From contig JAENZL010000005.1 in NCBI GenBank assembly GCA_016841265.1, forward strand, positions 1 to 64,000: 64,000 nucleotides of DNA. Direction: 5' to 3'. Of the stretch, positions 43,057 to 52,534 are shown piece by piece. The DNA is from Methanobacteriota archaeon (lineage in GTDB: Archaea; Halobacteriota; Methanosarcinia; Methanosarcinales; Methanosarcinaceae). The notes beneath the pieces were generated by a model. It saw only the letters and a list, made by a program, of their open reading frames with translations, was not told the origin of the DNA and did not search any database. Position 1 is the first letter of the stretch, and each line of letters begins with the position of its first letter. The position numbers were made by a program, and so were the translations under genes.

Positions 43057-43641
43057 ATGACCGAAAACGAAGGAGTTGCAACTTTCATTATAGACAAGAC
43101 CGCAAACCCTGCCCCTCTCGGGTTCACGGGCCTTGGCCTGTCTGCTGTCCTGTTGAGTTTGAGCTACATCGGGGTTTACCCGGTAGGATCCATGATCGTC
43201 TCTATGGCGATATTCTTAGGAGGTTTTGCACAGGTATTTGCAGGGATGATGGCCTGGAAAAAGGGCGATGTCTTTGCAGGCACTGCATTTTCGGCTTTCG
43301 GACTGTTCTGGTTCTCCCTTGCAGGACTTATTATCATGCCTGCACTAGGCTGGGTTGAAACACCCTCTGCAACTGCAATGGCTGCATACCTCTTTATCTG
43401 GGGCGTTTACACCTTTGTCATGCTGATTGCTACGATGAAGATCGGAGTCAGGGCTATCCAGTTTGTTTTTGTTACATTGTTTACATTGTTTATGTTGCTG
43501 GCAGTCGTAAACGCAACCGGAAGCACCGGGCTGCTCGCAGTTGCCGGGATTGTCGGACTTATTATGGGCCTTGGAGCCCTGTACACTGCTCTTGCCATGG
43601 TACTGAATGAAATCTATGGAAAGACAGTTGCTCCAATCTGA
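43057..43641 (+). CDS. GPR1/FUN34/YaaH-family membrane transporter
   Basis: This 195-residue protein has six hydrophobic helices and the family signature NPAPLGFTGLGLSAVLL at residues ~12-28. Characterised relatives move acetate or succinate, and a Methanosarcina member (AceP) is linked to acetate uptake. Here it follows mtaCB by about 50 bases, so a role with methanol or with export of a small acid or volatile during methylotrophic growth is possible but unproven. Start: ATG at 43057, six bases after GGGGG; a TTG lies one codon before. Confidence 0.88.
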   Translation: MTENEGVATFIIDKTANPAPLGFTGLGLSAVLLSLSYIGVYPVGSMIVSMAIFLGGFAQVFAGMMAWKKGDVFAGTAFSAFGLFWFSLAGLIIMPALGWVETPSATAMAAYLFIWGVYTFVMLIATMKIGVRAIQFVFVTLFTLFMLLAVVNATGSTGLLAVAGIVGLIMGLGALYTALAMVLNEIYGKTVAPI

Positions 43642-43837
43642 AAATAAACAGCATGCAACAGCATACCCCGGTTAAAAACGGAAAATGGCTTCAGACCGGG
43701 AAACATCAGACACGCTGTGCAGACACATCAAAACCCAAAAAAACCTCAAAGGAAAAACGGCATTAAAGCCCTATCAATCCAACCGCATAAAAAGAACACA
43801 GGTCTCAGGATCTGTGTTTTCAATTTATTTACCACTC

Positions 43838-44070
43838 TCTGAACCTCAAAATATCTATAATTCAAACCCTCTGAACCTGAAAAGAACTATAATTCAGACC
43901 TCTTAACCTGAAAAGAACTATAATTCAAACCTTCTAAACCTGAAAATAGCTATAATTCAGATCTCTGAACCTGAAAATAACTATAATTCAAACCTTCTAA
44001 ACCTGAAAATAGCTATAATTCAGACCTTAAACTGAAAATAGCTATAATTCAAACCTTCCAAACCTGAAAA
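43838..44070. repeat. Tandem array of about 33-base units with TATAATTC
   Basis: Seven imperfect units of roughly CTGAACCTGAAAATAGCTATAATTCAAAC (read in two parts: CTGAACCTGAAAATAG and CTATAATTCAAAC). The region 43642-44257 otherwise holds nothing I can support. Confidence 0.85.
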
Positions 44071-44257
44071 AACCTGTTATTCATCTTGATTATTTCCTTC
44101 CGGACAAAAACCGTGCATTCTTTATGCACATGGTTTATTTGCCAGCAATTTACCCTAACCCTAAATTTTCACAATAACCACTCCCTGTTGCCTAACCGCT
44201 CAAGAAAGCTCCGCTTCTCAGAGGAGGACTTAATTCAACGGATTGGTGCATTCCAAA

Positions 44258-45229
44258 ATGAAGGCGGAAGACATATTAAAAAGAGCAGAGGGCAGGCCCG
44301 GCAAAAGCCTGCTCCTGAACCTGATGCTGACTGTTTTCAAGCTTGTAGCAGGATTTTACGGGAACAGTACGGCCCTCCTCGCAGATGCAGTCCGGTCTTT
44401 TTAGGATTTCACAGCAGAGTCTATGAAACTCCTGGACCACCGTATCGCCCTCAAGCCCGAAGATAGGTCCCATAACTACGGACACGGGAAAGTGGCGACC
44501 CTCTGTATGGGAGCCTGGGCAGTTATGCTGCTCTTAGCAGGGTTTCAGGTCCTCTTCCAGGGCACGGGAGAGCTTATTATACTCATAAAGGGCCAGGCCC
44601 CTGTAACTCCCGGAATCTCTGCCTTTTTTGCAGCTGCACTTTCCCCCTTATCAAAGGGTATCCTTCTGCGTTACGATGAGAAGGAAAACGGGCAGCTTTA
44701 TCCCGGCGGCAGCGGGCCTGCAAAATACCTGTCCCTCCGCGAGGAGTTATTCTTCACAGGATGTGTGCTTCTCGGCATTGGATGCACGTATCTCCCAGGG
44801 AAGGGCTGGGCAGCCGCCGATTCCCTTGCAGCTGTTTTCCTGAGTCTCTTCGTGCTGAAAGCTTCGGCCAGGGCCCTTTACGGAACTGCCGATGAGTTGA
44901 TAGAAGCGTCCCTTGATGAGGAAAGCAACCTGAATATAAGGAGATTAATAAGCGAAACGGAAGGAGTCATATCCTGCCGCGGACTCAAGACCCGGAAAAT
45001 CGGGAAAAATATTGCCATTAATGTTTCCATTAACGTAAAAGAATCCCTGAACATCAGGGAGGCAGCCGGAATCTCAAGCAGAGTGGAAGAGCGACTAAAA
45101 ACCACCTATGGGGAAGAAACCTATACCCTTATAAAAGCTGAACCGGACCAGAACAGGAACTGCCCCTTTAGAAAAACAAGCAGGTCCCCCGAAAAGAGTA
45201 TAGGGAAAAACTTAATATCAAAAAATTAA
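44258..45229 (+). pseudogene. Cation diffusion facilitator with in-frame TAG, degenerate metal sites
   Basis: One continuous frame of 323 codons encodes a CDF-like transporter (LLLNLMLTVFKLVAGFYGNS at the start; HNYGHGKVATL; C-terminal cytoplasmic domain with EGVISCRGLKTRKIG and NVSINVKESLNIREA). Codon 49 (44402-44404) is TAG; downstream similarity continues in the same frame. Methanosarcina can translate UAG as pyrrolysine, so full-length protein is possible. Against function, the TM2 HSxxD motif reads RSF-stop-D and the TM5 HHRSD region reads LSLRE, so both halves of the transport metal site are damaged. I classify it as a pseudogene with moderate certainty; an alternative is a repurposed or truncated protein starting at 44423. 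Confidence 0.7.
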
Positions 45230-45580
45230 TAATATTTATATTTGCTAATTAGAATAATAAAATAGATATAAATGAGGAGAGAAACCTCCATGATAAAAAA
45301 GAGATTAAAAAAAGATTAAGAAAAAGTCGGAGCCATAAGGGGAAAAATCAGTAGCATAAGCTCCATAAATAGGTAGATATTTCCGGAAAGGAACAAAGCT
45401 TAATAATCAATCGAAAAGTAAAAAGAAGCATAAGAGTAAGCTAACTTCCGGTCTGAAAACCAGGCATGTTAGAAGAGAAAAAATAGGAAATCTGCAAACC
45501 AACAGTCTGCAAACCAGCAATCCGGAGAAAGGGCAATAAATAAAATCAACAATCCAACTCATAAAAGAGGTTTATAAGAA
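45230..45580. other. AT-rich leader region before first HyuA-like gene
   Basis: No gene is supported. TATA-like AATAATATTTATATT occurs near 45226-45240. A leader of about 310 bases would follow, in which ACCAGCAATC-like short repeats are seen at 45490-45530. Confidence 0.45.
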
Positions 45581-47587
45581 ATGCAATTCAGTCTGGGAAT
45601 CGATGCAGGAGGGACCTATACAGATGCGGTCATAGTGAGGGATTCTGACGGAATGGTAGTCGCCTCCAGCAAAGCACTCACCACCTACCCCGATCCCCTC
45701 CCGGGAATGAAGAACGCAATTGACAAACTTGACCCGGGGTATCTCAAGGATATAAAACTGGTATCCGTTTCAACCACCCTTTCCACTAACACCATCCTGG
45801 AAAAAACAGGTTTTCCCGTTGGGCTGATCATGGTAGGGGACTATGTAATTCCTGAAGACCTTCCCAGCAACTACTGGGTATCCGTGGAGGGAGGACATAA
45901 CAGCGACGGGGAAGAGTTGAAAGCCCTGGAACTGGAAGCCGTTGAAGAGTTTGCCCTGAAGGTAAAAGACAAGGTCTCGGCTTTTGCTGTTTCATCTTAT
46001 TTCAGTACCCGTAACCCGGAACACGAGCTCGCGGTCAAGAGGGCAGTGAAGGAACTCACGGGACACCCCGTTGTCTGCGGCCACGAACTGTCCCGGGACC
46101 TCGGAGCCTATGAAAGGGCCGTTACCGCTTTTTTAAACGCCCAGCTTATCCCTATCACCCACAAATTTACCCGGTCCATCATCGAGGAGTGTGAAATCCG
46201 GGGGATCGAAGCAAATATGCTGATGCTGAAATGTGACGGCTCGGTAGTGGGAATCGAAGAAGCCCTGGAAAAACCCATCGAGACAATCTTTTCCGGACCC
46301 GCTGCAAGCCTTGTTGGGGCATCCCACCTCAGTGGGCTTGCCACCTGCGCAGTAATCGACGTTGGAGGCACGAGTACGGATGTTGCAATGATGCAAAACG
46401 GGCTCCCGGAACTCAGCAGTGCGGGAGCCGTCGTCGGGGGGTGGCAGACCCGCGTGAAAGCCATCCGTATGGAAACCTCGGCCACCGGAGGAGACAGCCA
46501 CGTCTGGGTAAAGCACGAGAGAGTCCGCGTGGGCCCACGTCGGGTTATTCCCCTCTGCAGGGCATCCGCAATGTACCCGGATTTCCTGGAAAAACTGAAA
46601 AAGAACAGGGTTTCCAAGAGCCATCTGGGAGAAAACGTCCAGGCAACCAAATTTTTCATAAGGACGGATTTCAAGCCCATCGAATTGACGAATAGGGAGA
46701 GAGAGGTCTACAGGCATATAGACAAAGACCCCGTATCCTACGGGGATCTCATCGTGAACCTGCAAAAGAGGCCGTCAGTTCTTGTCCTGGACTCCCTTAT
46801 CCAGAAAAGGTTGATCCAGGCAATAGGCTTCACACCCACAGACGCCCTGCACGTCCTGGGAGAATATACGGACTGGGATGTTGAAGCTGCAAAGGTTGGG
46901 GCATCCATGCTTGGAAGACTTCTGAAGCAGGACCCTGAAAAGTTCAGTATGGAAGTGAAGCAGAAGGTTGCGCTTAACATTGCCCAGGACCTTATTGCCT
47001 ATCTCGTGGAAGGAATGCCCAGGACCGAAATAGACAGGGTACTTTCTAACAGCCACTTTACCCGCTTCAGGATAGAGATCCCGGTCATCCTCCTGGGAGG
47101 ACCTGTGAGAGCTTACGCCGAAGACATGAAAAAACTAATTGATGCCGATTTCAGGGTTCCGGAACATGCCGACGTTGGAAATGCCGTCGGAGCCCTCGTA
47201 GGGAAGGGCATCAAGAGAGTTGAAATTCTCATAAAAACAAAAGTTGTCCCGAAATCCGAAGAGCTGGCAGCTGGCAGTTCAGAGGGAGGAGCCGAAAGCG
47301 AGATTATAAGGGATACCCTGAACCAGGAAAAGAAAAACGTGTACATCGTCTTTTCCCCCCAGGGCAGGAAAAAATTCGAAACCCATCCCGAAGCCCAGGA
47401 GTATGCAGAAAAAATTGGAAAACAACTTGTTATGGATTATATGCAAAATGCGGGACTTGGAAAAGAAGAGATCAGGATAGAAGTCAGCAAAAAAAACCTT
47501 GCACCCAAAGGATGGGCAGGCCCCCCCATGGAAACGAAGCTTGTTTACGTGGGTGTGGGAGTCCCGAAAAATTCCATAGCAGGTTGA
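45581..47587 (+). CDS. HyuA/hydantoinase-oxoprolinase-family ATPase, copy 1
   Basis: This 668-residue protein has the ASKHA ATP-binding fold of HyuA: GIDAGGTYTDAVIV at the N terminus, STTLSTNTILE, GHELSRDLGAYERA and AVIDVGGTSTDVAM. Family members hydrolyse hydantoins or oxoproline, or form part of acetone carboxylase, usually with a HyuB partner; no HyuB is present. The paired copy at 47855 and the flanking Msr genes suggest a methylotrophic role. One hypothesis is ATP-driven activation or repair related to RamA-type activases, which share the ATPase fold. GAGGT precedes the ATG. Confidence 0.8.
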   Translation: MQFSLGIDAGGTYTDAVIVRDSDGMVVASSKALTTYPDPLPGMKNAIDKLDPGYLKDIKLVSVSTTLSTNTILEKTGFPVGLIMVGDYVIPEDLPSNYWVSVEGGHNSDGEELKALELEAVEEFALKVKDKVSAFAVSSYFSTRNPEHELAVKRAVKELTGHPVVCGHELSRDLGAYERAVTAFLNAQLIPITHKFTRSIIEECEIRGIEANMLMLKCDGSVVGIEEALEKPIETIFSGPAASLVGASHLSGLATCAVIDVGGTSTDVAMMQNGLPELSSAGAVVGGWQTRVKAIRMETSATGGDSHVWVKHERVRVGPRRVIPLCRASAMYPDFLEKLKKNRVSKSHLGENVQATKFFIRTDFKPIELTNREREVYRHIDKDPVSYGDLIVNLQKRPSVLVLDSLIQKRLIQAIGFTPTDALHVLGEYTDWDVEAAKVGASMLGRLLKQDPEKFSMEVKQKVALNIAQDLIAYLVEGMPRTEIDRVLSNSHFTRFRIEIPVILLGGPVRAYAEDMKKLIDADFRVPEHADVGNAVGALVGKGIKRVEILIKTKVVPKSEELAAGSSEGGAESEIIRDTLNQEKKNVYIVFSPQGRKKFETHPEAQEYAEKIGKQLVMDYMQNAGLGKEEIRIEVSKKNLAPKGWAGPPMETKLVYVGVGVPKNSIAG

Positions 47588-47629
47588 GAAAAAGGAATGA
47601 GATGTAAACAAGAAGCTAATAACGAAATA

Positions 47630-47760
47630 GAATTAAAATAAAAAATTAAAATAAGAAGCTAAATAGGAAGTTAAAATAAAAAAGTAAAATAAGAAGCTAA
47701 ATAGGAAGTTAAAATAAAAAAGTAAAATAAGAAGCTAAATAGGAAGTTAAAATAAAAGGA
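47630..47760. repeat. Tandem repeat of about 45 bases between HyuA-like genes
   Basis: Three near-perfect units containing AAGAAGCTAAATAGGAAG followed by TTAAAATAAAAAAGTAAAAT, plus a degenerate one at the start. AT-rich and non-coding. Confidence 0.88.
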
Positions 47761-47854
47761 TAAATATATATCATTTGAATAAGAATTCCATGAATCCGGC
47801 TAAAAAAAACTTGGATCGCCTGAGAAAGAAATTTAAAAATGAGGCTGTTTTAAC

Positions 47855-49786
47855 ATGCAATATAGTCTGGGTATTGACGCAGGTGGAACCTACACCGATG
47901 CAGTGATCTTAAGGGACTCCGACAGTCAGATCCTTGATACCGGCAAAGCGCTTACCACCTATCCGGACCTGATGATAGGGATTCGAAATGCTATCGATAA
48001 GTTGGATCCGGAGTACCTGAAGAAAGTCAAACTTGTATCTGTCTCCACAACACTTTCAACCAATACAATCCTGGAAAAAGCAGGGTACCCTGTTGGCCTG
48101 ATCCTTGTGGGAGATTACACTATCCCGAAAGAGCTTCCCGCCGAACACTGCATTGCCGTGAGAGGAGGGCATAATAGCAACGGAGAAGAACTCCACCCCC
48201 TTGACATCAACGAAGTGGAGCACTTTGCCCTTGGCCTGAAAAAGAAAGTGTCCGCTTTTGCCGTTTCATCCTATTTCAGTACCCGCAACCCGGACCATGA
48301 ACTCAGGATAAAAGAAGTAATCCTTAAACTAACAGGACATCCCGTGGTCTGCGGACATGAGCTCTCCCAGGAACTGGGAGCTTACGAAAGGGCAGCAACC
48401 GCAGTCCTGAATGCCCAGTTGATACCTATCACCTACCAGTTCATCCATTCCATAATTTCCGAAGTAAAGGGTAGGAAACTTGACGCAAAAGTACTCATGC
48501 TGAAATGCGACGGCTCGGTCATAGACATCAAAGGAGCGAAACAGCACCCGATAGAGACCATATTTTCAGGCCCCGCAGCAAGCATTATCGGGGCATCCTA
48601 TCTCTCCGGACTGGATACCTGCGCCGTGATCGATGTGGGAGGAACCAGTACCGATGTATCCATAATAAAGAACGGAGTCCCTGAACTCTGCGAAAAAGGG
48701 GCAGTCGTAGGAGACTGGCAGACCAGAGTGAAAGCCATCAAGATGGAGACCTCCGCAAGCGGAGGAGACAGCCACGTATGGTTCATGAAATATACGAGGA
48801 TAGGGCCAAAGAGAGTTATCCCCCTTTGCGTGGCTGCGGAACATTACCCGAATTTCAGGGAGAAACTGGAAAAGAACCCGGTGCCCCTGAGGACCATGCT
48901 CAACGAGCACATCCAGCCCACCAAGTTTTTTGTACGGACCGGGCAGATACCCATCAACCCCACGGAAAGTGAGGAAAAGTTGCTTGAAGTTATGGGTGAC
49001 GAACCTCTCTCAATTAATGAAATCCTGAACAAGATGAAAAGGTTCCCTTCCCCCTGTGTCCTTGATTCCCTGATCAACCAGAGAGTGATCCAGTCCATAG
49101 GCTTTACTCCTACCGATGCCCTCCACGTCCTCGGGGATTACACGGAATGGGACGTAGAAGCCGCCCAGATAGGCGCAAAGAAACTCGCCCGTTTTACGCA
49201 TCTGGACCCCCACAGTTTCTGTAAGAAAATAAAGCAGCAAATCGCCAGGAACATGGCTTACAGCCTGATGTCCTTTATCATGGAAGGAAGAGGAAGGGAC
49301 GGGATAAGAAAGATGCTTGAAGGGGAAGTTCCTGCCCAGTACAAGGTAAACATTCCCGTAGTCCTGCTCGGAGGCCCCGTAAAAACCTATTATGGAGAGC
49401 TTAAGCAGCTTATCGATGCGGATATCATAGTCCCCGAACATGCCCAGGTAGGCAACGCAGTAGGGGCTCTTGTCGGGAAGGGGATCAAGCGAGTGGAAAT
49501 AATGATCAGACCCGTAGCCATGGAGAACCCGGACCAGAACTTCCTGGTATTTTCCCCTGCAGGAAGAAAAAAATTCGACCAATATCGGGTAGCGGTAGAA
49601 TATGCCCAGAAAACGGGAGAGGAACTGATCCAGAATTCGATGAAAAGTTTTGGACTTCCAGAAGGTTCAATAAAGATAGATACCAGCATAGAGTATCTTA
49701 CTCCTCCTGAATGGAAACACACGCCTATGGAGACAAAAATGACCTTTGTAGGAATCTGTGCGCCGGGATATTCGGAAGACATATAA
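47855..49786 (+). CDS. HyuA/hydantoinase-oxoprolinase-family ATPase, copy 2
   Basis: A 643-residue paralogue of the preceding protein, collinear with it: GIDAGGTYTDAVIL, STTLSTNTILEKAG, GHELSQELGAYERA, VIDVGGTSTDVSI, then FTPTDALHVLG and VPEHAQVGNAVGALVGKGIK in the second half. Copy 1 has about 20 more residues near its C terminus (Ser/Gly/Glu-rich). Two divergent adjacent copies suggest a heteromer or two substrates. No HyuB-like gene follows. A weak ribosome-binding site (GAGG, 13 bases before ATG) is seen. Confidence 0.8.
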   Translation: MQYSLGIDAGGTYTDAVILRDSDSQILDTGKALTTYPDLMIGIRNAIDKLDPEYLKKVKLVSVSTTLSTNTILEKAGYPVGLILVGDYTIPKELPAEHCIAVRGGHNSNGEELHPLDINEVEHFALGLKKKVSAFAVSSYFSTRNPDHELRIKEVILKLTGHPVVCGHELSQELGAYERAATAVLNAQLIPITYQFIHSIISEVKGRKLDAKVLMLKCDGSVIDIKGAKQHPIETIFSGPAASIIGASYLSGLDTCAVIDVGGTSTDVSIIKNGVPELCEKGAVVGDWQTRVKAIKMETSASGGDSHVWFMKYTRIGPKRVIPLCVAAEHYPNFREKLEKNPVPLRTMLNEHIQPTKFFVRTGQIPINPTESEEKLLEVMGDEPLSINEILNKMKRFPSPCVLDSLINQRVIQSIGFTPTDALHVLGDYTEWDVEAAQIGAKKLARFTHLDPHSFCKKIKQQIARNMAYSLMSFIMEGRGRDGIRKMLEGEVPAQYKVNIPVVLLGGPVKTYYGELKQLIDADIIVPEHAQVGNAVGALVGKGIKRVEIMIRPVAMENPDQNFLVFSPAGRKKFDQYRVAVEYAQKTGEELIQNSMKSFGLPEGSIKIDTSIEYLTPPEWKHTPMETKMTFVGICAPGYSEDI

Positions 49787-49970
49787 GCTGCAGATTATGA
49801 AGAACGGAACACCATACTCGAAAAATTCACCTGAGAGTCAGGGAAAACACTGGAATTTGAAAAGAAGGCAAATAATCGGCCTGCTGCATAAAAAGGTCGG
49901 TCTTGTATCGCCAAAAAGCCGAAAAATCGGATTTAGATATTAAAAATTACAGCACAGGAAGTAAGGAGAT

Positions 49971-50756
49971 ATGGAATCTTCACTTGTTGATTTGGTTTTC
50001 CGCTCCGATAAAAGAAAAAACCTTCTCTTGCTACTGGAAAACGGGTCAAGAAATATTGACGACATTAAAAATGAACTGGATGTCACAGCCACGTCAATCC
50101 TCCCCCAGATTAAGAAACTGATAGATAGTGACCTGATTGTCCAGGAAGATAAGATGTACAGCCTTACCTTGCTGGGGGAGTTCATTGTCAAGAAAGTCAA
50201 GCCGCTGATCAGCGCCCTTGACGTTGTGGAACAGAACAGCACGTACTGGACAGGGCATGACCTGAACGCAATTCCCCGCAACCTCCTGGAAAGGATCTCC
50301 GAACTCGAGGGCTGTATCCTGATAGAGCCGGACCTGAACCATATTTACGAGCCGGCCCAGGAAATCATTGACAATATGGCAAACTCAAAGCGTGTGGCAA
50401 CCTTTGCATCTTATTTCAACCCTTCTTACCTGCCCCTGTACGTGGAACTCGGAAGAAAAGAAGTCGAACTTTCCCTTAACTTTACGCAGTCGGTCTGGGA
50501 TCACCTCTCAAGCGAACATTACGACATGATAAAAGAAGTTATGGAAATGGAAAATGTGAGCCTCTACATTTCCAGGGAAGGGACAAAACCAACCGAGATC
50601 ACAATTACCGATAAAATCATGCTACTCGGGCTCTTTGATAAAAACGGGAAATTCGACCAGCAGTTCGTAATGAGCGTTAAGCCCAGAGCCCTGCGCTGGG
50701 GCCAGGAATTATATGACTATTTCAAGACCCTGTCCAGGCAGGTTAACAAGATATAA
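49971..50756 (+). CDS. msrD: Msr-type regulator (MsrD-like)
   Basis: A 261-residue Msr protein: winged helix (SLVDLVFRSDKRKNLLLLL; ATSILPQIKKLIDSDLI), the linker TYWTGHDLNAIPRNLLERI, EPDLNHIYEPA, then the effector-like domain ending in ALRWGQELYDYFK. It stands downstream of mtaCB and the HyuA-like pair, as msrD and msrE do relative to mtaCB2 in M. acetivorans, where they activate that operon. The symbol is by synteny only. A good AGGAG lies upstream of the ATG. Confidence 0.8.
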   Translation: MESSLVDLVFRSDKRKNLLLLLENGSRNIDDIKNELDVTATSILPQIKKLIDSDLIVQEDKMYSLTLLGEFIVKKVKPLISALDVVEQNSTYWTGHDLNAIPRNLLERISELEGCILIEPDLNHIYEPAQEIIDNMANSKRVATFASYFNPSYLPLYVELGRKEVELSLNFTQSVWDHLSSEHYDMIKEVMEMENVSLYISREGTKPTEITITDKIMLLGLFDKNGKFDQQFVMSVKPRALRWGQELYDYFKTLSRQVNKI

Positions 50757-50973
50757 AGTAGGGGTCCAATTGACCTACTAAATAAAAAGACCGAACTTAG
50801 AGCAAGAAAATATCATATTAACCCCCATAATGGCATTAATATCAAATAGTACATTCACAATTGATACTCTACTGCCAGAATCCGGGAAAACTGTCGGCAC
50901 TCGGGAAAATATCAGAAACTTTACATAAAATGGCCATTCCGGAGAACGTAAATAAAAAAGTAATGAAAAATAA
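50757..50973. other. Intergenic region upstream of the second Msr promoter
   Basis: AT-rich, no gene supported. It leads into the TATA element at 50974-50986. Confidence 0.45.
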
Positions 50974-51294
50974 TTATATATTTTATAGTAGTAATTATTG
51001 ACGTAAATTAAAACGTCAAGCGTATCTTCAGTCCCGAACCCCCCTCTGAAGCTTCTACCTCAGCAAAAGGTGAGAAAGAACCCCAGAGCTTCCATCCCAA
51101 GGAAGCAAGTCACAAGAGGACCACAGAGCTTCCATCCCACAGGAAGCAGAAGTCATGAGAGGACCCCAGAGCTTCCGTCCCACAGGAAGCAAAAATACAG
51201 GAAATGGCAGGAAGGGACTGCAGGACTCGCAAGCACAGATATATAAACAGCCTTGAATATAAATAAGGTGATTTATAAGAGAGAGGGAATCTTA
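50974..51294 (+). promoter_or_regulatory. Promoter, palindrome and triple-hairpin leader of the second Msr gene
   Basis: The TATA element TTATATATTTTATAG is followed at 50998-51019 by a perfect palindrome (TTGACGT/ACGTCAA, 8-base spacer) placed where transcription should start. Three tandem units of 40-43 bases follow. Each contains a hairpin GCTTCC/GGAAGC with a loop like ATCCCAC: 51088-51106, 51128-51147 and 51171-51190. The gene starts about 100 bases after the last hairpin, with GAGGG at 51282. Confidence 0.65.
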
Positions 51295-52083
51295 ATGGAA
51301 TCATCATTACTGGACGTACTCTTTCTTTCGGAAAAAAGAAAAAGCCTCCTTCTATTGCTACTTGACGGGCCCAAGAACATTGAAGAAATAAAGAGCACGC
51401 TCAATGTCCGCTCGAGTCCGATAATGACCCAGATAAAAATTCTGATGAAGCATGACATTATAGTTGAAAATAACAGGCTCTACAAACTGTCCAGTATAGG
51501 AGAAATCCTTGTTCCCAAAATGAAAACCATCCTCGAAACGTTCAATGTTTTTGATAAAAACCATGAGTACTGGGTAAACCAGGACATGACCTCCATCCCA
51601 ACGGATTTTCTGGACGAAATCGGAAAGCTCGGGGACTACATGGAGGTAAACCCCGATCGAAACCACGTTTTCGAATACCCGAAAGAAGTTGTGGACCACC
51701 TGGCAGAATCAGGGAAAGTGATGATTTCGTCCTCGTTTTTCCTGCCCATCTATCCATCTCTTTGCATAGAACTTGCCGCCAAGGGGACGGAAATTTCCCT
51801 GGTGTTTACGGAATACGTCTATGACAGGATGCTTAACGACTACAGGCGGGAACTCGAACACTTTCTGAACCTGAAATATACAAAACTCTACGTCTGTAAC
51901 AACAATAACATGAAAATTGCCTCAAGCATCGTTACTGAAAAGTTCATGGCAATTTCCCTCTTTTGCAACAGTGGCATCTACTATAACCACAACCTGGTGA
52001 GTTTTGACGACAGCGCACTAAAATGGGGCAGGGAACTTTTCGACCACTACAAGAACGTGGCAAGGCCTATAACCAGGGTTTGA
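51295..52083 (+). CDS. msrE: Msr-type regulator (MsrE-like)
   Basis: A 262-residue Msr protein starting at the ATG with GAGGG eight bases upstream. It has a winged helix (SLLDVLFLSEKRKSLLLLL; SSPIMTQIKILMKHDII), then YWVNQDMTSIPTDFLDEIG, NPDRNHVFEYP and a C-terminal SALKWGRELFDHY. It differs from the neighbour at 49971 throughout, so the pair is an old duplication. In M. acetivorans MsrD and MsrE act together on mtaCB2. The complex leader suggests that its own synthesis is controlled. Confidence 0.8.
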   Translation: MESSLLDVLFLSEKRKSLLLLLLDGPKNIEEIKSTLNVRSSPIMTQIKILMKHDIIVENNRLYKLSSIGEILVPKMKTILETFNVFDKNHEYWVNQDMTSIPTDFLDEIGKLGDYMEVNPDRNHVFEYPKEVVDHLAESGKVMISSSFFLPIYPSLCIELAAKGTEISLVFTEYVYDRMLNDYRRELEHFLNLKYTKLYVCNNNNMKIASSIVTEKFMAISLFCNSGIYYNHNLVSFDDSALKWGRELFDHYKNVARPITRV

Positions 52084-52123
52084 ATAAGGTAGCGAAAAAA
52101 ATAAAGAACCTCGAAAAAGAGGT

Positions 52124-52534
52124 TCAGTTCACCGTAACGGTCAGGTTCATTCCCTGGGCATCTTCCACCGTGAACAGGTAAGTTCCGGGCTCGTTAAAGG
52201 TATACTTAAAAGGAACCCTGTACGAAAGTTCTTCATTCGGAAACAGCCCGTCTTCACTGACCAGCACATAAGTGCCCTGCCTTTTGTTGCTCCACCAGGC
52301 AATCGTATCTCCCTGGTTGATCTCCCGTTCCGGAGGAGTCATAACCCCATAATACTCAAGATAAACAATATACTCTTCAGTAGGCCCGACAGGCAAGTTT
52401 TCATCCTGCTCCTCAACACCGGATTCCGAAACCCCGGTTTCATCAGTCTCAACCGGCCCTGCATCCTCCTCCGCACAACCGGAGATAAAAAGTGACGCGA
52501 GCACCAAAAACAAAACCAAAATTTTTGTATTCAT
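52124..52534 (-). CDS. Lipoprotein with cupredoxin-like domain lacking copper ligands
   Basis: This 136-residue protein has a lipoprotein signal (TKILVLFLVLASLFISGC, lipobox Cys near residue 20), an acidic Glu/Asp-rich spacer and a beta-sandwich-like domain (EREINQGDTIAWWSN, then FNEPGTYLFTVEDAQGM). The layout resembles plastocyanin-like cupredoxins of archaeal surfaces. The usual Cu ligands (His ... Cys ... His/Met cluster) are missing, so electron transfer by copper is unlikely. The ATG at 52534 is preceded by GGGGAT; a longer frame upstream is less likely. Confidence 0.7.
   Translation of the reverse strand: MNTKILVLFLVLASLFISGCAEEDAGPVETDETGVSESGVEEQDENLPVGPTEEYIVYLEYYGVMTPPEREINQGDTIAWWSNKRQGTYVLVSEDGLFPNEELSYRVPFKYTFNEPGTYLFTVEDAQGMNLTVTVN

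Noticed and set aside
43838-44070. Seven-unit array considered as a CRISPR
   Set aside because: There are no variable spacers; the units are contiguous.
51082-51195. Three hairpin units considered as a CRISPR array
   Set aside because: The units themselves are inverted repeats with nearly identical spacers, only three in number, and no cas genes are near.
52124-52534. Calling the lipoprotein a copper-binding plastocyanin
   Set aside because: The His/Cys/His/Met copper ligands are not present in the beta-sandwich domain.
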